64,000 nt of DNA. It comes from Hymenopellis radicata (Eukaryota; Basidiomycota; Agaricomycetes; Agaricales; Physalacriaceae). The stretch spans positions 248,001 to 312,000 of the forward strand of contig JADNRX010000021.1 of NCBI GenBank assembly GCA_015501595.1. Reading direction: 5' to 3'. Below, in pieces: positions 24,120-34,800 of the stretch. The notes beneath the pieces were generated by a model. It searched no databases, had not been told where the DNA came from, and was given only the letters and a program-made list of their open reading frames with translations. Position numbers and translations under genes: made by a program. Numbering within the stretch: position 1 is the first letter of the stretch; the number at the start of each line of letters is the position of its first letter.

Positions 24120-24889
24120 TTTCTAGGGATGCTTGGGTATGAGCCGAGGTAGACTATGTGCAGACAGTGAACGTTGAAATCTCTGAGAGACCCGTGATAA
24201 CAACGTCGCCGAGTGAGGCCGAGTGCCGCCAATCGTTTTATCAGGCGATCACGTGTACATTTTAACTTTGCTCACTTCTTTCATCGAAAAGCATGCGTTG
24301 GCAGCTTCTGGTAGCGCGTCCTCAAAAACGTGGGAAACCGATCTCGGTACCGCCGCACAGGCGGCAGGATGTGTCCTGTCTCCACCCACCATACTATGGT
24401 ACTACGAAATGACCGCGCTTTGCTCTACAATACAAGAGGAATACTTGGCTCAAGTTACCGAGGACAAGAAACCTTGAATCACTCAACATAAACCGACCGA
24501 CGCGTCTTCTAGACAACGATGCAAGATGCTCGTTGAATCGCAATGATGATACCATATCAACCACTTGGACAACAGACACGAGATTGCGAAGCTATTATTG
24601 TTATCAGGTCAGTACCACCCGACTCTTCTGATCTAACTACTCTATAAAACAAATTTAGGTCAAGACGTGATTTGGTGTAAAAATAGCGATACTCCTGCTC
24701 AGATGGTAGTGCCATCTGGTGCACACATTGCCCGCCTGGAACGACCAATAGCGACCGAATCAACCACGTAGAAGCAGCGAAAGCATATGGACAAGTGGGC
24801 TACCGCGAGTCCTCAGACTCGTATAAATTGAACAGCAAGCAGCCTTGAACCGGCACTCAACAGTCATCTCTTTGGGTACCACATCGAAC
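24120..24889. other. Intergenic, divergent promoter of hydrolase and protease B
   Basis: No supported gene. An 84-codon open stretch at 24223-24477 lacks an ATG start and any motif. A TATA-like site lies at 24821. The 5' flank of copy B does not visibly match those of copies A and C, unlike the A/C pair, which match each other for over 200 bp. Confidence 0.55.
24821..24828 (+). promoter_or_regulatory. TATA-like element of protease B
   Basis: GTATAAAT about 65 bp before the ATG at 24890, a plausible core-promoter position. Confidence 0.45.
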
Positions 24890-26668
24890 ATGCAGCTCGT
24901 CTCCACCGCCTTCTTTGCCGCTCTGCTCTTCGTGGTCAATGCCAATCCCGTGGTAGTGTCCCGCAGCCCCGTCACCCTTCCTATTGCCAGAAAGTTCAAT
25001 CTGGGCAATGGAACGACGACGCTCCTGCAGCGAGACCAAGCTCGTGCTGCTGCTCTCAAAGCGCGCGCACAAAGTTTTGCTGATAGCGGCGAGACTGGCA
25101 AGCGCGCCATTATCAACGAAGACGTCGATAACGTCGCGGTTGTTTATACTGCTTCTGTTGGACTCGGTAGCCCCGCCACCACTTGCATGTGTACCCTTCC
25201 TGCTCCCTGACCACGGAAACTGATACGAGGATTGTAGATGACTTGCTCATTGATACCGGAAGCTCCAACACTTGGGTTGGCGCCGGAACCGCCTACAAGA
25301 CGACGTCTACGAGCACTAAGACGAGCAATTCCGTCGTACGTCTCCCCGCATGTGGTTCCGGTTTAACTGGTACTGACGTCCGATCTAGTCTGTCACCTAC
25401 GGCTCCGGTTCTTTCTCTGGTGAATCTCGTGTCTACGTTCGCCATAACACCAAGACTGATGCGCTGACTCGCACAAGGTACCGAATATACTGACCAAGTG
25501 ACCATTGCCAGCGGCCTGGTAATCACCAACCAGTCCATTGGTGTCGCGTCGCGATCTTCAGGGTTGGTCTTTCCTGCTTCCTCCCTAAATCTTATCTTAT
25601 TCGAATTCCCGTCAGTTTCGACGGCTTTGATGGTATCCTTGGGTAAGATGGCTCTCACGATGTCCTAGACGTGCACTTGAACATAACCATAGAATCGGTC
25701 CCGTCATTCTTACACAGGGTGGGTCATCCAACACTTTCTCCGAAAGAATTGTCACTGAAAGAGATTCCCTTAGGAACATTGTCTCCCGCTAGCAGTACCC
25801 TCATTCCCACCGTCACGGACAACCTATTCTCACAGGGCACCATTACTGGCAACGAGATTGGTGTCTTCTTTGCTCCCACGACTTCCACGGAGACCGAGAA
25901 CGGAGTCCTGAACTGGGGTTAGTTGACGTTTGCAGTTAAATCATCTCCAGCTAATGAGAATGCATGCTAGGCGGTGTTGACACCTCAAAGCTCACAAGCA
26001 GCGTCTCGTACACGTATGTCATCTCTCCGTCTTCACTCCCATGTGAGGGTTAATGCGCACTCAAGGTCTTTGACATCAACTTCTCCGGCCAAATATTACT
26101 GGGGTATCGACGAGTCGGTTACTTATGGAACGTCGACGACCATCCTCTCGTCCACTGCTGGTATTGTTGACACGGGTACGTCGACAGAGCGATAATGCCT
26201 CTTGCTTAGCTGATTTAACCTATGTAGGTACAACTTTGATCCTCCTGGCGACCGACGCCTACAATCGATACGTCTCCGCCACTGGCGCGACGCTGGACAG
26301 CACCACGGGCTTGTTGCGCATCACAACCGCGAAGTTCTCGAGCTTGAAGAGTTTGTTCTTCAACATCGGTGGTGTAAGACCCCTCCATTTCCCGTGCAAT
26401 CTGGAAGCTTCATTAATCCGTATATTTCTAGGAATCATACGAGTTGACAGCCAACGCGCAAATCTGGCCTCGCTCGTTGAACACTGCTATTGGTGGCAGC
26501 GCCAGCAACGTATACCTGATCGTCGCGGACCTTGGCAGCAACTCGGGCGAAGGTCTTGATTTCATTAACGGCTACACCTTCCTGGAACGCTTCTACTCTG
26601 TCTACGACACAGCGAACTCCCGTATTGGTTTCGCCACAACGAGCAGCACAACCGCCACCTCCAATTGA
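24890..26668 (+). CDS. Polyporopepsin-type aspartic protease, copy B
   Basis: The most diverged of the three copies. It has a signal peptide (MQLVSTAFFAALLFVVNA), a propeptide, catalytic LIDTGSSNTW (near residue 105) and GIVDTGTT, then NAQIWPRSLNTAIGG and GLDFINGYTFLERFYSVYD, ending TATSN with TGA at 26668. The joined exons follow the polyporopepsin sequence closely: SVTYGSGSFSG|TEYTDQVTI, SGFDGFDGILG, LTQG|TLSPASSTLIPTVTDNLFS. The first intron (25195-25237) has a GC donor (T|GCATGT) needed to give TYDLLIDTG. Here the intron after GSFSG has a normal GT donor. Nothing suggests inactivation. Confidence 0.88.
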
Positions 26669-26898
26669 ACGGTGTTCGTGAGATGTCGAGTTATAGTTAT
26701 ATCAAATGTTTATCGTACTATTGTGTATGCTCCCGGTGTTTTGAATTGCTACTTCTAGTGAACACATCGTGTGTCATAACTGTAGGAATCTGAAGTATGG
26801 ACTCCACATCGGGACCCCCGACACCTGTGTGCTACATGACTTTGCAATTTAATCCATGAGGCTACAGCGTTAACAGAAGCTACATACTTAGCAATATA

Positions 26899-27045
26899 TT
26901 AATCACAATTCAAGTTGTGTTACATGTAAACGTAGATGATATATGTTGTCCCACCCGCCAGGAAGATGACAGTGACCGCTACAGTCTGACCCAGATCCTC
27001 CAGAGTCTCGATCTCGTCGTCACTGTTGACGCGAGGGAAGTTGAG
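26899..27045 (-). pseudogene. 3' fragment of the RING-H2 ligase gene
   Basis: Read on the minus strand, this matches the end of the RING gene (about 19970-20128): the Ser/Gly-rich tail codons, the block CCCACCCGCCAGGAAGATGAC (plus-strand form), and the AT-rich 3' flank (AATCACAATT...AAACGTAGAT). About 22 bp spanning the original stop codon are missing and substitutions are frequent. The RING domain and everything upstream are absent, so it is a truncated relic. Confidence 0.75.
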
Positions 27046-27266
27046 GTGTCCGATCGTCAGCATAGACGAATGGCTACCGGGACTCGGCCCGACACCAAGT
27101 GAACCACTTTGGATCCGGATCGGGTTATCACCTCCTCGGACTACTCGGATACTGACTTCGATAGGGTCTACACCCCTACCTCACCCGCATATTCCTCGAC
27201 ATCTTGGACTGCTTCTATCTCACCTCGTTTCAGACGCATCTCTCCCGTTAGGGACCCCGATTTTAG

Positions 27267-27273
27267 TATATAA
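27267..27273 (+). promoter_or_regulatory. TATA box of protease C
   Basis: TATATAA about 120 bp before the ATG at 27391. The copy A promoter has a diverged version at the matching place. Confidence 0.45.
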
Positions 27274-27390
27274 GCTACGGGTTTACGCTACCAAATTTGA
27301 AGCCAACGCCATTCACAAGTTGTCTGCTCTTTCCTGTTTCGCTCCTCTCGTCACCGAACAGACATATCTTTCTTCGCTGAATCGATCATC

Positions 27391-29164
27391 ATGCAGCTCG
27401 TGTCAGCCGCCTTCTTTGCCGCTGTGCTCTTCGTGGTCAATGCCAATCCCGTGGTAGTGTCCCGCAGTCCCGTCACGCTTCCCATGGCCAGAAGGTTCAA
27501 CCTGGGCACTGGAACGATGACGCTGTTGCAGCACGACCAAGCTCGCGCTGCTGCTCTCAAGCAGCGCGCCCAGCGTCTCGTTGATAGCGGCGAGATTAGC
27601 AAACGTGCCGTGATCAACGAAGCCGTCGATAACTTGGCGTTTACTTACACTGCGTCCATTGGGGTTGGTTGCCCGGCCACCAATTGCATGTGTCTCCTTC
27701 CCGCTCCGTGATCGCGAAAACTGACATGGGAACTGTAGATGAGTTGATCATTGACACTGGAAGCTCCAACACTTGGGTTGGCGCCTCAACCCCCTACACG
27801 CCGACGTCTACTAGCACTAGGACGGACAATTCCGTCGTAAGTCTCTCCGGGTGTGGTTCCGGTTTCCCTGGTACACTGACATCCGCTCTAGTCTGTCATG
27901 TACGGCTCCGGTAATTTCTCTGGCGAGTCTAGTGTTTACGTTTACCATGGCATCCAAAACTGATACATAAGCCCACTCACAATAGGCATCGAATACATTG
28001 ACAAAGTGACTATCACCAAAGACCTGGTGATTAACCAGCAGTCCATTGGTGTCGCGTCGAAATCTGCAGGGTTGGTCTTTCCTGCTCTTTCCTAAATCCT
28101 ATCTTATTTCCGTCAGTTTCGCCCCCGGTATTGATGGTATTCTTGGGTACGTTGTCTTTCACGATCTCCGGGACGTGCACTTAAACGCTACTATCGCAGA
28201 ATCGGTCCCGTCGATCTTACGCAGGGTGGATTATCCAACGCTTCCTCCAACAGGATGGTTACTGAAAGAATCCCTTCAGGAACATTGTCTCCCGCGAACA
28301 ATACCCTCATTCCCACTGTCACGGACAACCTATTCTCACAGGGCACCATTACTGACAACAAGATTGGTATCTTCTTTGCTCCCACGAATTCTTTGGAAAG
28401 CGAGAACGGAGTCCTGACATGGGGTTAGTGAATGTTTTCGCTAAGCCACTTCCAGCTTGGCTAATGAGAATGTATCCTAGGCGGTGTTGATACCTCCAAG
28501 CTCACAAGCGACATCTCATACACGTATGTTTCCCCACTTTTCCTTCCCACGGGAGTTAATGAGCACCTCAGGCCTTTGACATCGACTTTTCCGTCCAATC
28601 TTTTCTGGGGTATCGACGAGTCCATCACCTATGGAGAGTCGACGACCATCCTCTCGTCCACCGCCGGTGTCGTCGACACTGGTACGTCAGAACAGTTACA
28701 GCGCATCCCGCTCGTCTCATTTCGCCTCTGTAGGCACAACTTTGATGCTCCTGGCGACCGATGCTTTTGACAAATACGCGTCCGCCACTGGGGGAATCTT
28801 CGACATGAACACAGGATTGCTGCGCATCACACCCGCACAATTTTCCAAGTTGAAGAGTTTGTTCTTCAATATCGGGGGTGTAAGACCTCTACATATTTTC
28901 TGGGACCCACACTCACGTTGAGTGCAGAAATCATACGAGTTCACGGCCAACGCACAAATCTGGCCTCGCTCGTTGAACACTGCTATTGGTGGCACTGCCG
29001 ACTGTGTATACCTGATCGTCGCGGACCTTGGCACCCCCTCAGGCGAAGGTCTTGACTTCATTAACGGCCAAACATTCCTGGAGCGCTTCTACTCCGTGTA
29101 CGACACGGCGAAACATCGCGTTGGTTTCGCCACAACAATCAGCACCACCGCCACCTCCAATTAA
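27391..29164 (+). CDS. Polyporopepsin-type aspartic protease, copy C
   Basis: Very close to copy A. It has a signal peptide (MQLVSAAFFAAVLFVVNA), a propeptide, catalytic IIDTGSSNTW and GVVDTGTT, NAQIWPRSLNTAIGG and GLDFINGQTFLERFYSVYD, ending TATSN with TAA at 29164. Two introns have GC donors: 27686-27738 (T|GCATGT, shared by all copies) and 27923-27985 (G|GCGAGT, where copy B has GT). Exon joins otherwise follow those of A and B. The tract 28023-28668 appears identical to copy A. Secreted acid proteases of this type digest extracellular protein; three copies imply gene-dosage expansion. Confidence 0.87.
28023..28668 (+). repeat. Identical tract shared with protease A (conversion tract)
   Basis: Counterpart of 21210-21855; both segments are 646 bp. 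The tract includes five introns, which normally drift fastest. Confidence 0.75.
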
Positions 29165-30118
29165 ACAGCGTTCGTGAAATGTAGAGTCGTAGTTCTACCG
29201 GATTTTCATTGTCTTGTTCTGTGAACCGTGAAGCTGTAGGAATTTGAACTCAGATCATGAATCGACATCGCAACCTGAACTGCGCTCTCGACACACTTTC
29301 TGTTGCTCTGCTTATCACCACTACTTACCATCTTGCTTCAGGTCACAACGGCTCCGTCCCACCTGTCGATCAGAGCAGGTTTATTCGCTACATGAGACCT
29401 TGTACCCACGTCGCTGCTGCAGCACTTACAGGTCCCCAGGTAGCTCAGGTAACATGTTCACATCAGAATGTTTACTCACTGTTCAATGAGGTTAACCGAA
29501 CAGCACGTTCATCGAACTTACTCGGTGCTAATAAAGTTACTGACTGTCGTTGTATCCCGGTCGCTCGGTATCGCTCAGCTCTCAATCCATACTAGCACTT
29601 CAGCTGACGCCTTCATTACCACCACGTTCTTTGCGATGAGGAGTATCAAAGCGGATGATACTGGCGGTGGCGTTAACTGGCTTGTTCTAAACCGTTCAGA
29701 TTCCACTCGCAGGATTTCTGCGACATCACACGCACCCTCAACAAGGTTAACCGAGCTCTACATTCGCGGAAGTTATCCCTCAGAAGCTAGACAGGTACAG
29801 CATGCCGCTGTATTGGAAGTTCGGTCGTTCCTTTCCCCAGGACTACATAGCGCTCCTTAATCGGTGGCGAATCCCTTTGCGATTACGAGCAACGAAGCCG
29901 CCATTAACTGCCATTAATATATTGCGCATACATTCACATCATTGTTCTAACGTTACATGTACCCCCAGAGAAGCGCCATGTCCATTCACGGCCTCGGTCA
30001 TCCCAGCGTATAAGTAGGCGACCTGCACCTTCAGGTCGTCCTCAACTTCGCACTTGTTGAAGAAGTATGTTTTCGATCCCCTCGCATCATCCGGTCTCGT
30101 CTCATGGTTTACAGTATC
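29165..30118. other. Intergenic between protease C and the decarboxylase
   Basis: 29165-29440 is the duplicated protease 3' flank. 29440-30060 contains several short open stretches in different frames with no motif and no convincing splice plan. No gene is called. Confidence 0.5.
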
Positions 30119-31425
30119 ATGTCCACCTCCAGAGCACATTTGGCCTTGTCCGACCATTTCCGTCGTGCTGGCTGGCTCCCAGCGAGTCCGGCTGCCCTCG
30201 AGGAATGGCTCAAGGACGTCGTCAAGGATATCAACAGCTCTGCCCGCCAAAGGAAGGGACTCCTACCCGTCATCGAACAATTCAAGACCTTGATCGAGAC
30301 GAATAGCGAGTTGTACATGGGCTTCCACCGCATGTTCGAAGAACAATCGCCTCTTTCGAAATATGTGCGGTTTTTGTCCCAAGTACTTGTCTCAAGCGCT
30401 GATACGGTTTATAGGTTGATTCCTACATGGTCTTACTGAAGATATTCAACAAGATCATCCAGGAGGCACCGTTCTACGGCGAGATTGGCCCTCCCATCTA
30501 CATGGTCCTGCATCAGGCCATGAACACCCAAGGTGGCTTCACCGCCTTCCTTGACGAGACATTGAACCAGCAATTCAAAGCGATGTTCGACGTTTGGGCT
30601 GCTTTCCTAGATTCGCCTGCTTCTTGTTACGTCCTCACCGCCGCGCCTGGTGGATGGTTCAGTTCACCCGCTCTAGCGTCGATGACAGAACACTTTCCAG
30701 GCCTCTCATTCGCCGAGGTCTTCGAGTGCGACCCTAGCGTCGAGTTTCATGGATTCACGTCCTGGGATGACTTCTTTAATCGCACCTTCCGTGAAGGCAT
30801 TCGCCCCCTCGAGTTCCCCGAAAACCCCGATATTATCAATGCTGCCTGCGAATCCCAGCTGTACAACATTGCTCGTGACGTCCAGGAGCGCGATACATTC
30901 TGGCTCAAGGGCGAGCCATACTCCCTCATCCACATGCTGAATAACGACGAGTACGCGCCACAGTTTGTGGGAGGGACAGTCTTCCAAGGCTTTCTCCAAG
31001 TCACTGGCTATCATCGCTGGCAGTCGCCCGTTGCCGGGACGGTCAAGAAGATTGTAACTGTTCCCGGAACCTACTTTGCCCAATCCCCAGCCGTTATCGG
31101 CCAGGATGATAACCCGTACCTCCGCTCACTCTCCTTTATCACTGCGATTACCACTCGCATGCTCATCTTCATCGAATCTGAGAACCCGTTGATTGGCCTC
31201 ATGTGCTTCGTTGCATTAGGAATGACCGAGGTTTCGACGTGCGAAGCTACGGTGCAGGAGGGTGACTGTATCAAGAGAGGCGAAGAGCTGGGGATGTTCC
31301 ATTTCGGCGGGTCGTCTCACGCCCTTGTTTTCCGCCCCGAGACGAAGATCCAGTTCTTCGACGGATTTAATACGCCAGGAGATCAAATCACGGTCCGAGC
31401 AGCCATTGCAGGTGTCTCACAGTGA
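30119..31425 (+). CDS. PsiD-like pyruvoyl-dependent amino-acid decarboxylase
   Basis: A 418-residue member of the phosphatidylserine-decarboxylase superfamily. It has the long N-terminal extension of the soluble mushroom aromatic amino-acid decarboxylases (PsiD type) rather than the membrane-anchored lipid enzyme. Visible blocks: AGWLPAS near the N-terminus, APFYGEIGPPIYMVLHQAMN, FTSWDDFFNRTFR, AACESQLYN, VTGYHRWQSPVAGTV, VPGTYFAQSPAVIG, GMTEVSTCEATVQEG and HFGGSSHALVF. In the last (residues about 378-383) the GGSS Ser is expected to be the self-cleavage site that forms the pyruvoyl cofactor. One intron, 30365-30414, restores the frame. An in-frame ATG at 30104 is an alternative start. Tryptophan is the likely substrate by family, but no kinase, methyltransferase or P450 neighbour is present. 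Confidence 0.88.
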
Positions 31426-31867
31426 AGTAACGTCCAAAGGTACGAGTGTGGCGTAACCGGTTTGGGCATTCTAACCTTCGGCCAACAGATGAAATGAATT
31501 TTGTACTTGTACTTGTATCACTGTTACTTGAATGTCTAAAACGAGATGTATGTCTTTACTAGTAGCCCTGTGCCCAATGAGAAATTCCGTTGAACGCACG
31601 ACGATCCGCCGCCGGTCGAATTCATGATAAAGTAGCTGCTTGAGAGTGACGCTTAGCGTAAGGCCACAATTTGAAGCACAGAAGAATTAATAGCAAACTC
31701 GTCTTAATAGTTTTCTCTCCGGCAGATTGCAATGCACGTGAAGGGGTCATCATAGCATGATAGGTATAGTTACATGAGATAAATAGATGCGTAGAAGGTA
31801 GAAGAAAAATGCTAGAGATACAATACGAGTGTGTCCCAACTCAGCATCCAGACAAAGGATCTAATAT
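31426..31867. other. Intergenic, convergent 3' flanks
   Basis: The region between two convergent stop codons is AT-rich and repeats near-identical short words (ACTTGTACTTGTA; CTAATATCTAATATC), probably 3' UTR and polyadenylation sequence. No gene seen. Confidence 0.55.
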
Positions 31868-34800
31868 CTAATATCTTCCCTGCCCTGGAGTGCTCGCAAC
31901 CTGTGCCCCTCTAATCTTCGTCAGCCAACTCCGCTTCATGGGCTTCTCCTCCAGCAGCTCAGGATTGTTCGTTAGGTCATTCATCGCCGGCAAGGCAGCG
32001 GTCGGGCGTTTTGGAGATACAGAAATGAGTGGTCGGCTGCTTTTGTGCCGCATCGGGGTGAAGCCCGTATGTATGTTCTTCATGACCTTTTGGAGAGGCG
32101 GGGTTTCATTGTCGGCGCAAGGGTCGGGCACACTGTCCACGGTGAACGCCTGGGCCGGCAGGTCCGCGAAATCGTCCGGCGCAGCGCGTTTCTTGCCAAC
32201 AGCAGACGGTGGTGGGTCATGTTTGTCGGGCGAAGCTGCGCGAAGGCCGGCTCTTGACAAAGCTCTTCTTTCTGGTGTTTTCGGCCGCGGTAAAGAAGAA
32301 GGTCCCGACGCTACGCGGTTTGCAGGCATCCGCGAATTCGGGGTGGTTGAAGGGTTATGCGGACCGTAACCGGTTGTAGTAGAACGAGGGCGGGAAGAGA
32401 ATGGTTGGGCGCTAGACGTGGGCGGAGGGGCTCGAGAGGAAGAAGAGGAAGCCTGGAGTGGCGGGACTGGTGGCGCTCGACTTGAGGTAGCAGCGGCCGT
32501 AAATGTAGACTCCGCAGGGCTCGTCAGCGTGGTGGATCGAGAACGAGGGAAGGAAGAGAGGGATGGCTGAGAAGTCGCCGGAGAAACGCCTCTGGACGAA
32601 TGCCCTGAAATAGGGACATCTTCTTGACTCTGAGGCAGTAGGTGGCGGAATCGATGCTTTCGCTGCAGCCAACTTTGTTTGCAGGTTCTGCACCTTCCGA
32701 GTGAGAGACTCGACCTTGGTAGCTAGTTTCTTGTTCTCCTTCAGCATTCTATTATCACCGTGAGTACTGATCTATTTTCACTGGTGAAGGGACTTACTCA
32801 AGAGTCTTGTCGTCGTTCTCCTCAATCTCGTTGCACTTGGCCCTAAGAAGCTCCTCCATCTCGTTGTTTCGCTCTTCCAGTTCCGCAACGATGTGCTCTA
32901 AGCTAGGCTTGGCCCTTAAATTCGACAGTTCGCGCTGAATCTGTGACATTTCCCGCTTGTGATGAGAGGTCTGCATGTTGAAGTTGACCTCTGCGGAGTT
33001 CGCAGACTTCTCCGTTCGCGCCAGCAATGCGCGACAGTGCTCATGCTTCGCGGTTTCAGAACTCAAATGTTCTTCCCTACATAATAAATCAGTGCCGTGC
33101 ATAAATCAAATTGAGTCTGTCGCTTACAATTCTTTCACTTGACTTTCCAGATGGCGCGTCAATGACAGCTCGCACTGCACTTTAGCTTCCAATGAGGTGT
33201 TGTGTTGTTGCTGCCGTGTGAGTTCAGTGTCCAGCTCGGCGATCTGATTCTGGGCGTTGTTGAGCTCGCTTTGGAGGAGGTCCACGTCACGTCCGAGTTC
33301 AGCATTGAGAGCTTCCAAAGAACGGTATCGTTCCTCGCTCTCTGCTAGGTCCTGATCGTGTGTCGCACGATCAGCATTCCTACCATCGACCTCTGATTCT
33401 AGAGCCGAGTGCAGCCGCTCTGCTTCGGCGCTGGTATGCGCAAGCTTGGTAGCCTGCTCGTCAAGTCGGCTAGTAAGAGTGGAAAGTTCGTCTTGCAATC
33501 GACGGAGTTGAGCACCACTGTCTTCCTGGCTCCGAGACATCTGAGCTTGATGGAGAGCGTTCAAACTGTCGTTGGCCGCTTCAGCCTGATGGAGATCCGC
33601 CTTCAACTGCTCCAGACTGGTCTCTAGACGCGTCCTCTCCTCCTCCCATCCCGATCGCGTCTCCCGAAGTTCTTGCGACATTCGTTTACACTGGGCTATG
33701 CCATCATCAATCGCGATGACTTGCTTAGCGAGTTCCGCTTTGGCCTGCGTAAGCTCCTTAACGCTTTCCCGGCGCTCAGCTTCGCATGCGTCATAGCGAG
33801 TCTGCGTCTCTTCAAGAACACTTGCCGTTTCAATGAGGCGAGAGTGAAGGTCACCCATCTCCTCCACGTGCTTCATCTTGAGCTGCACGAGCGCCTCCTG
33901 CTCGGCGCTGCTGTTTGCGAGGTGCTTCTCTTTCTCGGAAAGCTTGTTAAGGGCGTCCTTCAAGGCCTCCCGATGTTTCGCCTCCAATGATGAGATGGTG
34001 TCCTGTGCATCGGCAATCTCCTTCTCTAGCGCTGTCTTGCGAGCCTCCCAAGTTAGATCTGACGCCTTGGCGACCTGGCGAAGATCTTCGAGTTGACCAG
34101 AAAGCTCGTCCCGTTCAGTCATGCAATTCTCCAGTTGGCCCTGTAACTGGGCTGTGCGTTGCTCCGTGTGTGAGTGTTCATTGTCGGAAGAATCAATCAA
34201 CGACGAAAGTCGGTTGACTTCTACTTGGGAGCTGGCGAGCGCAACAGTAGCCTGCTGCATGTCGGCATTGGAAACAGATAGGCGTTGCTGGGCATCTTCG
34301 AGGCCAAGAGATACTTCGTTGATGGAACGGAACGCGTCGTTCCGCTCCATCTCGAGACGTTCAGCATACGCTTTCGCGTGGAGAGCTTCGGAGGTAAGCA
34401 TGCGGATCCTAGAACGCGACTTGTTGACGGTATCAAAGATGACGTGGATCAAAGTCTCAGACGTGACCGTCTCCTCGCGAAGCGTTTCTGTCTCCATTTC
34501 CAGCACCTCGCACCTCGAAACGGCATCGTCGCGAGCTTCACGAGCGTCTGCGCAATCCTCGACCATCGCGTTCTTCTCGGCTAACATAGTCTCGAGCTCG
34601 CAGGTAAGCTCGGAGATCCGTTCCTCCTGCAACCGCATATTCGTCTCCATCCGTTTGATATCGTGTTGATGAATTCCAATCTGCTCGTTGCGGCGCAAGA
34701 TGCGCTTCTCGAGCTCCTCGATGGTCTCGGAAAGCGTTCTGGTCGCTTCGTTCGAGGACATATTGGAGAGCTGATGGAACTGGAGGGAACTGTACCGACT

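Larger units (their letters stand above)
26669..27390. other. Intergenic: B 3' flank, RING fragment, C promoter
   Basis: 26669-26760 resembles the 3' flank of copy A. 26899-27045 is a broken RING-gene end on the minus strand. From 27113 the sequence is the copy C promoter shared with copy A, with TATATAA near 27267. No intact gene seen. Confidence 0.65.
27113..29440 (+). repeat. Inverted-repeat arm C (protease C with flanks)
   Basis: Counterpart of 20435-22747 in opposite orientation: shared promoter from GGATCGGGTTATCA onward, complete gene, and about 280 bp of 3' flank. The outer edge lies about 70 bp from the RING-gene fragment. Confidence 0.8.

Noticed and set aside
24223..24477. 84-codon plus-strand open frame upstream of protease B
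   Set aside because: It begins with GTG rather than ATG, shows no motif, and lies in a divergent promoter region.
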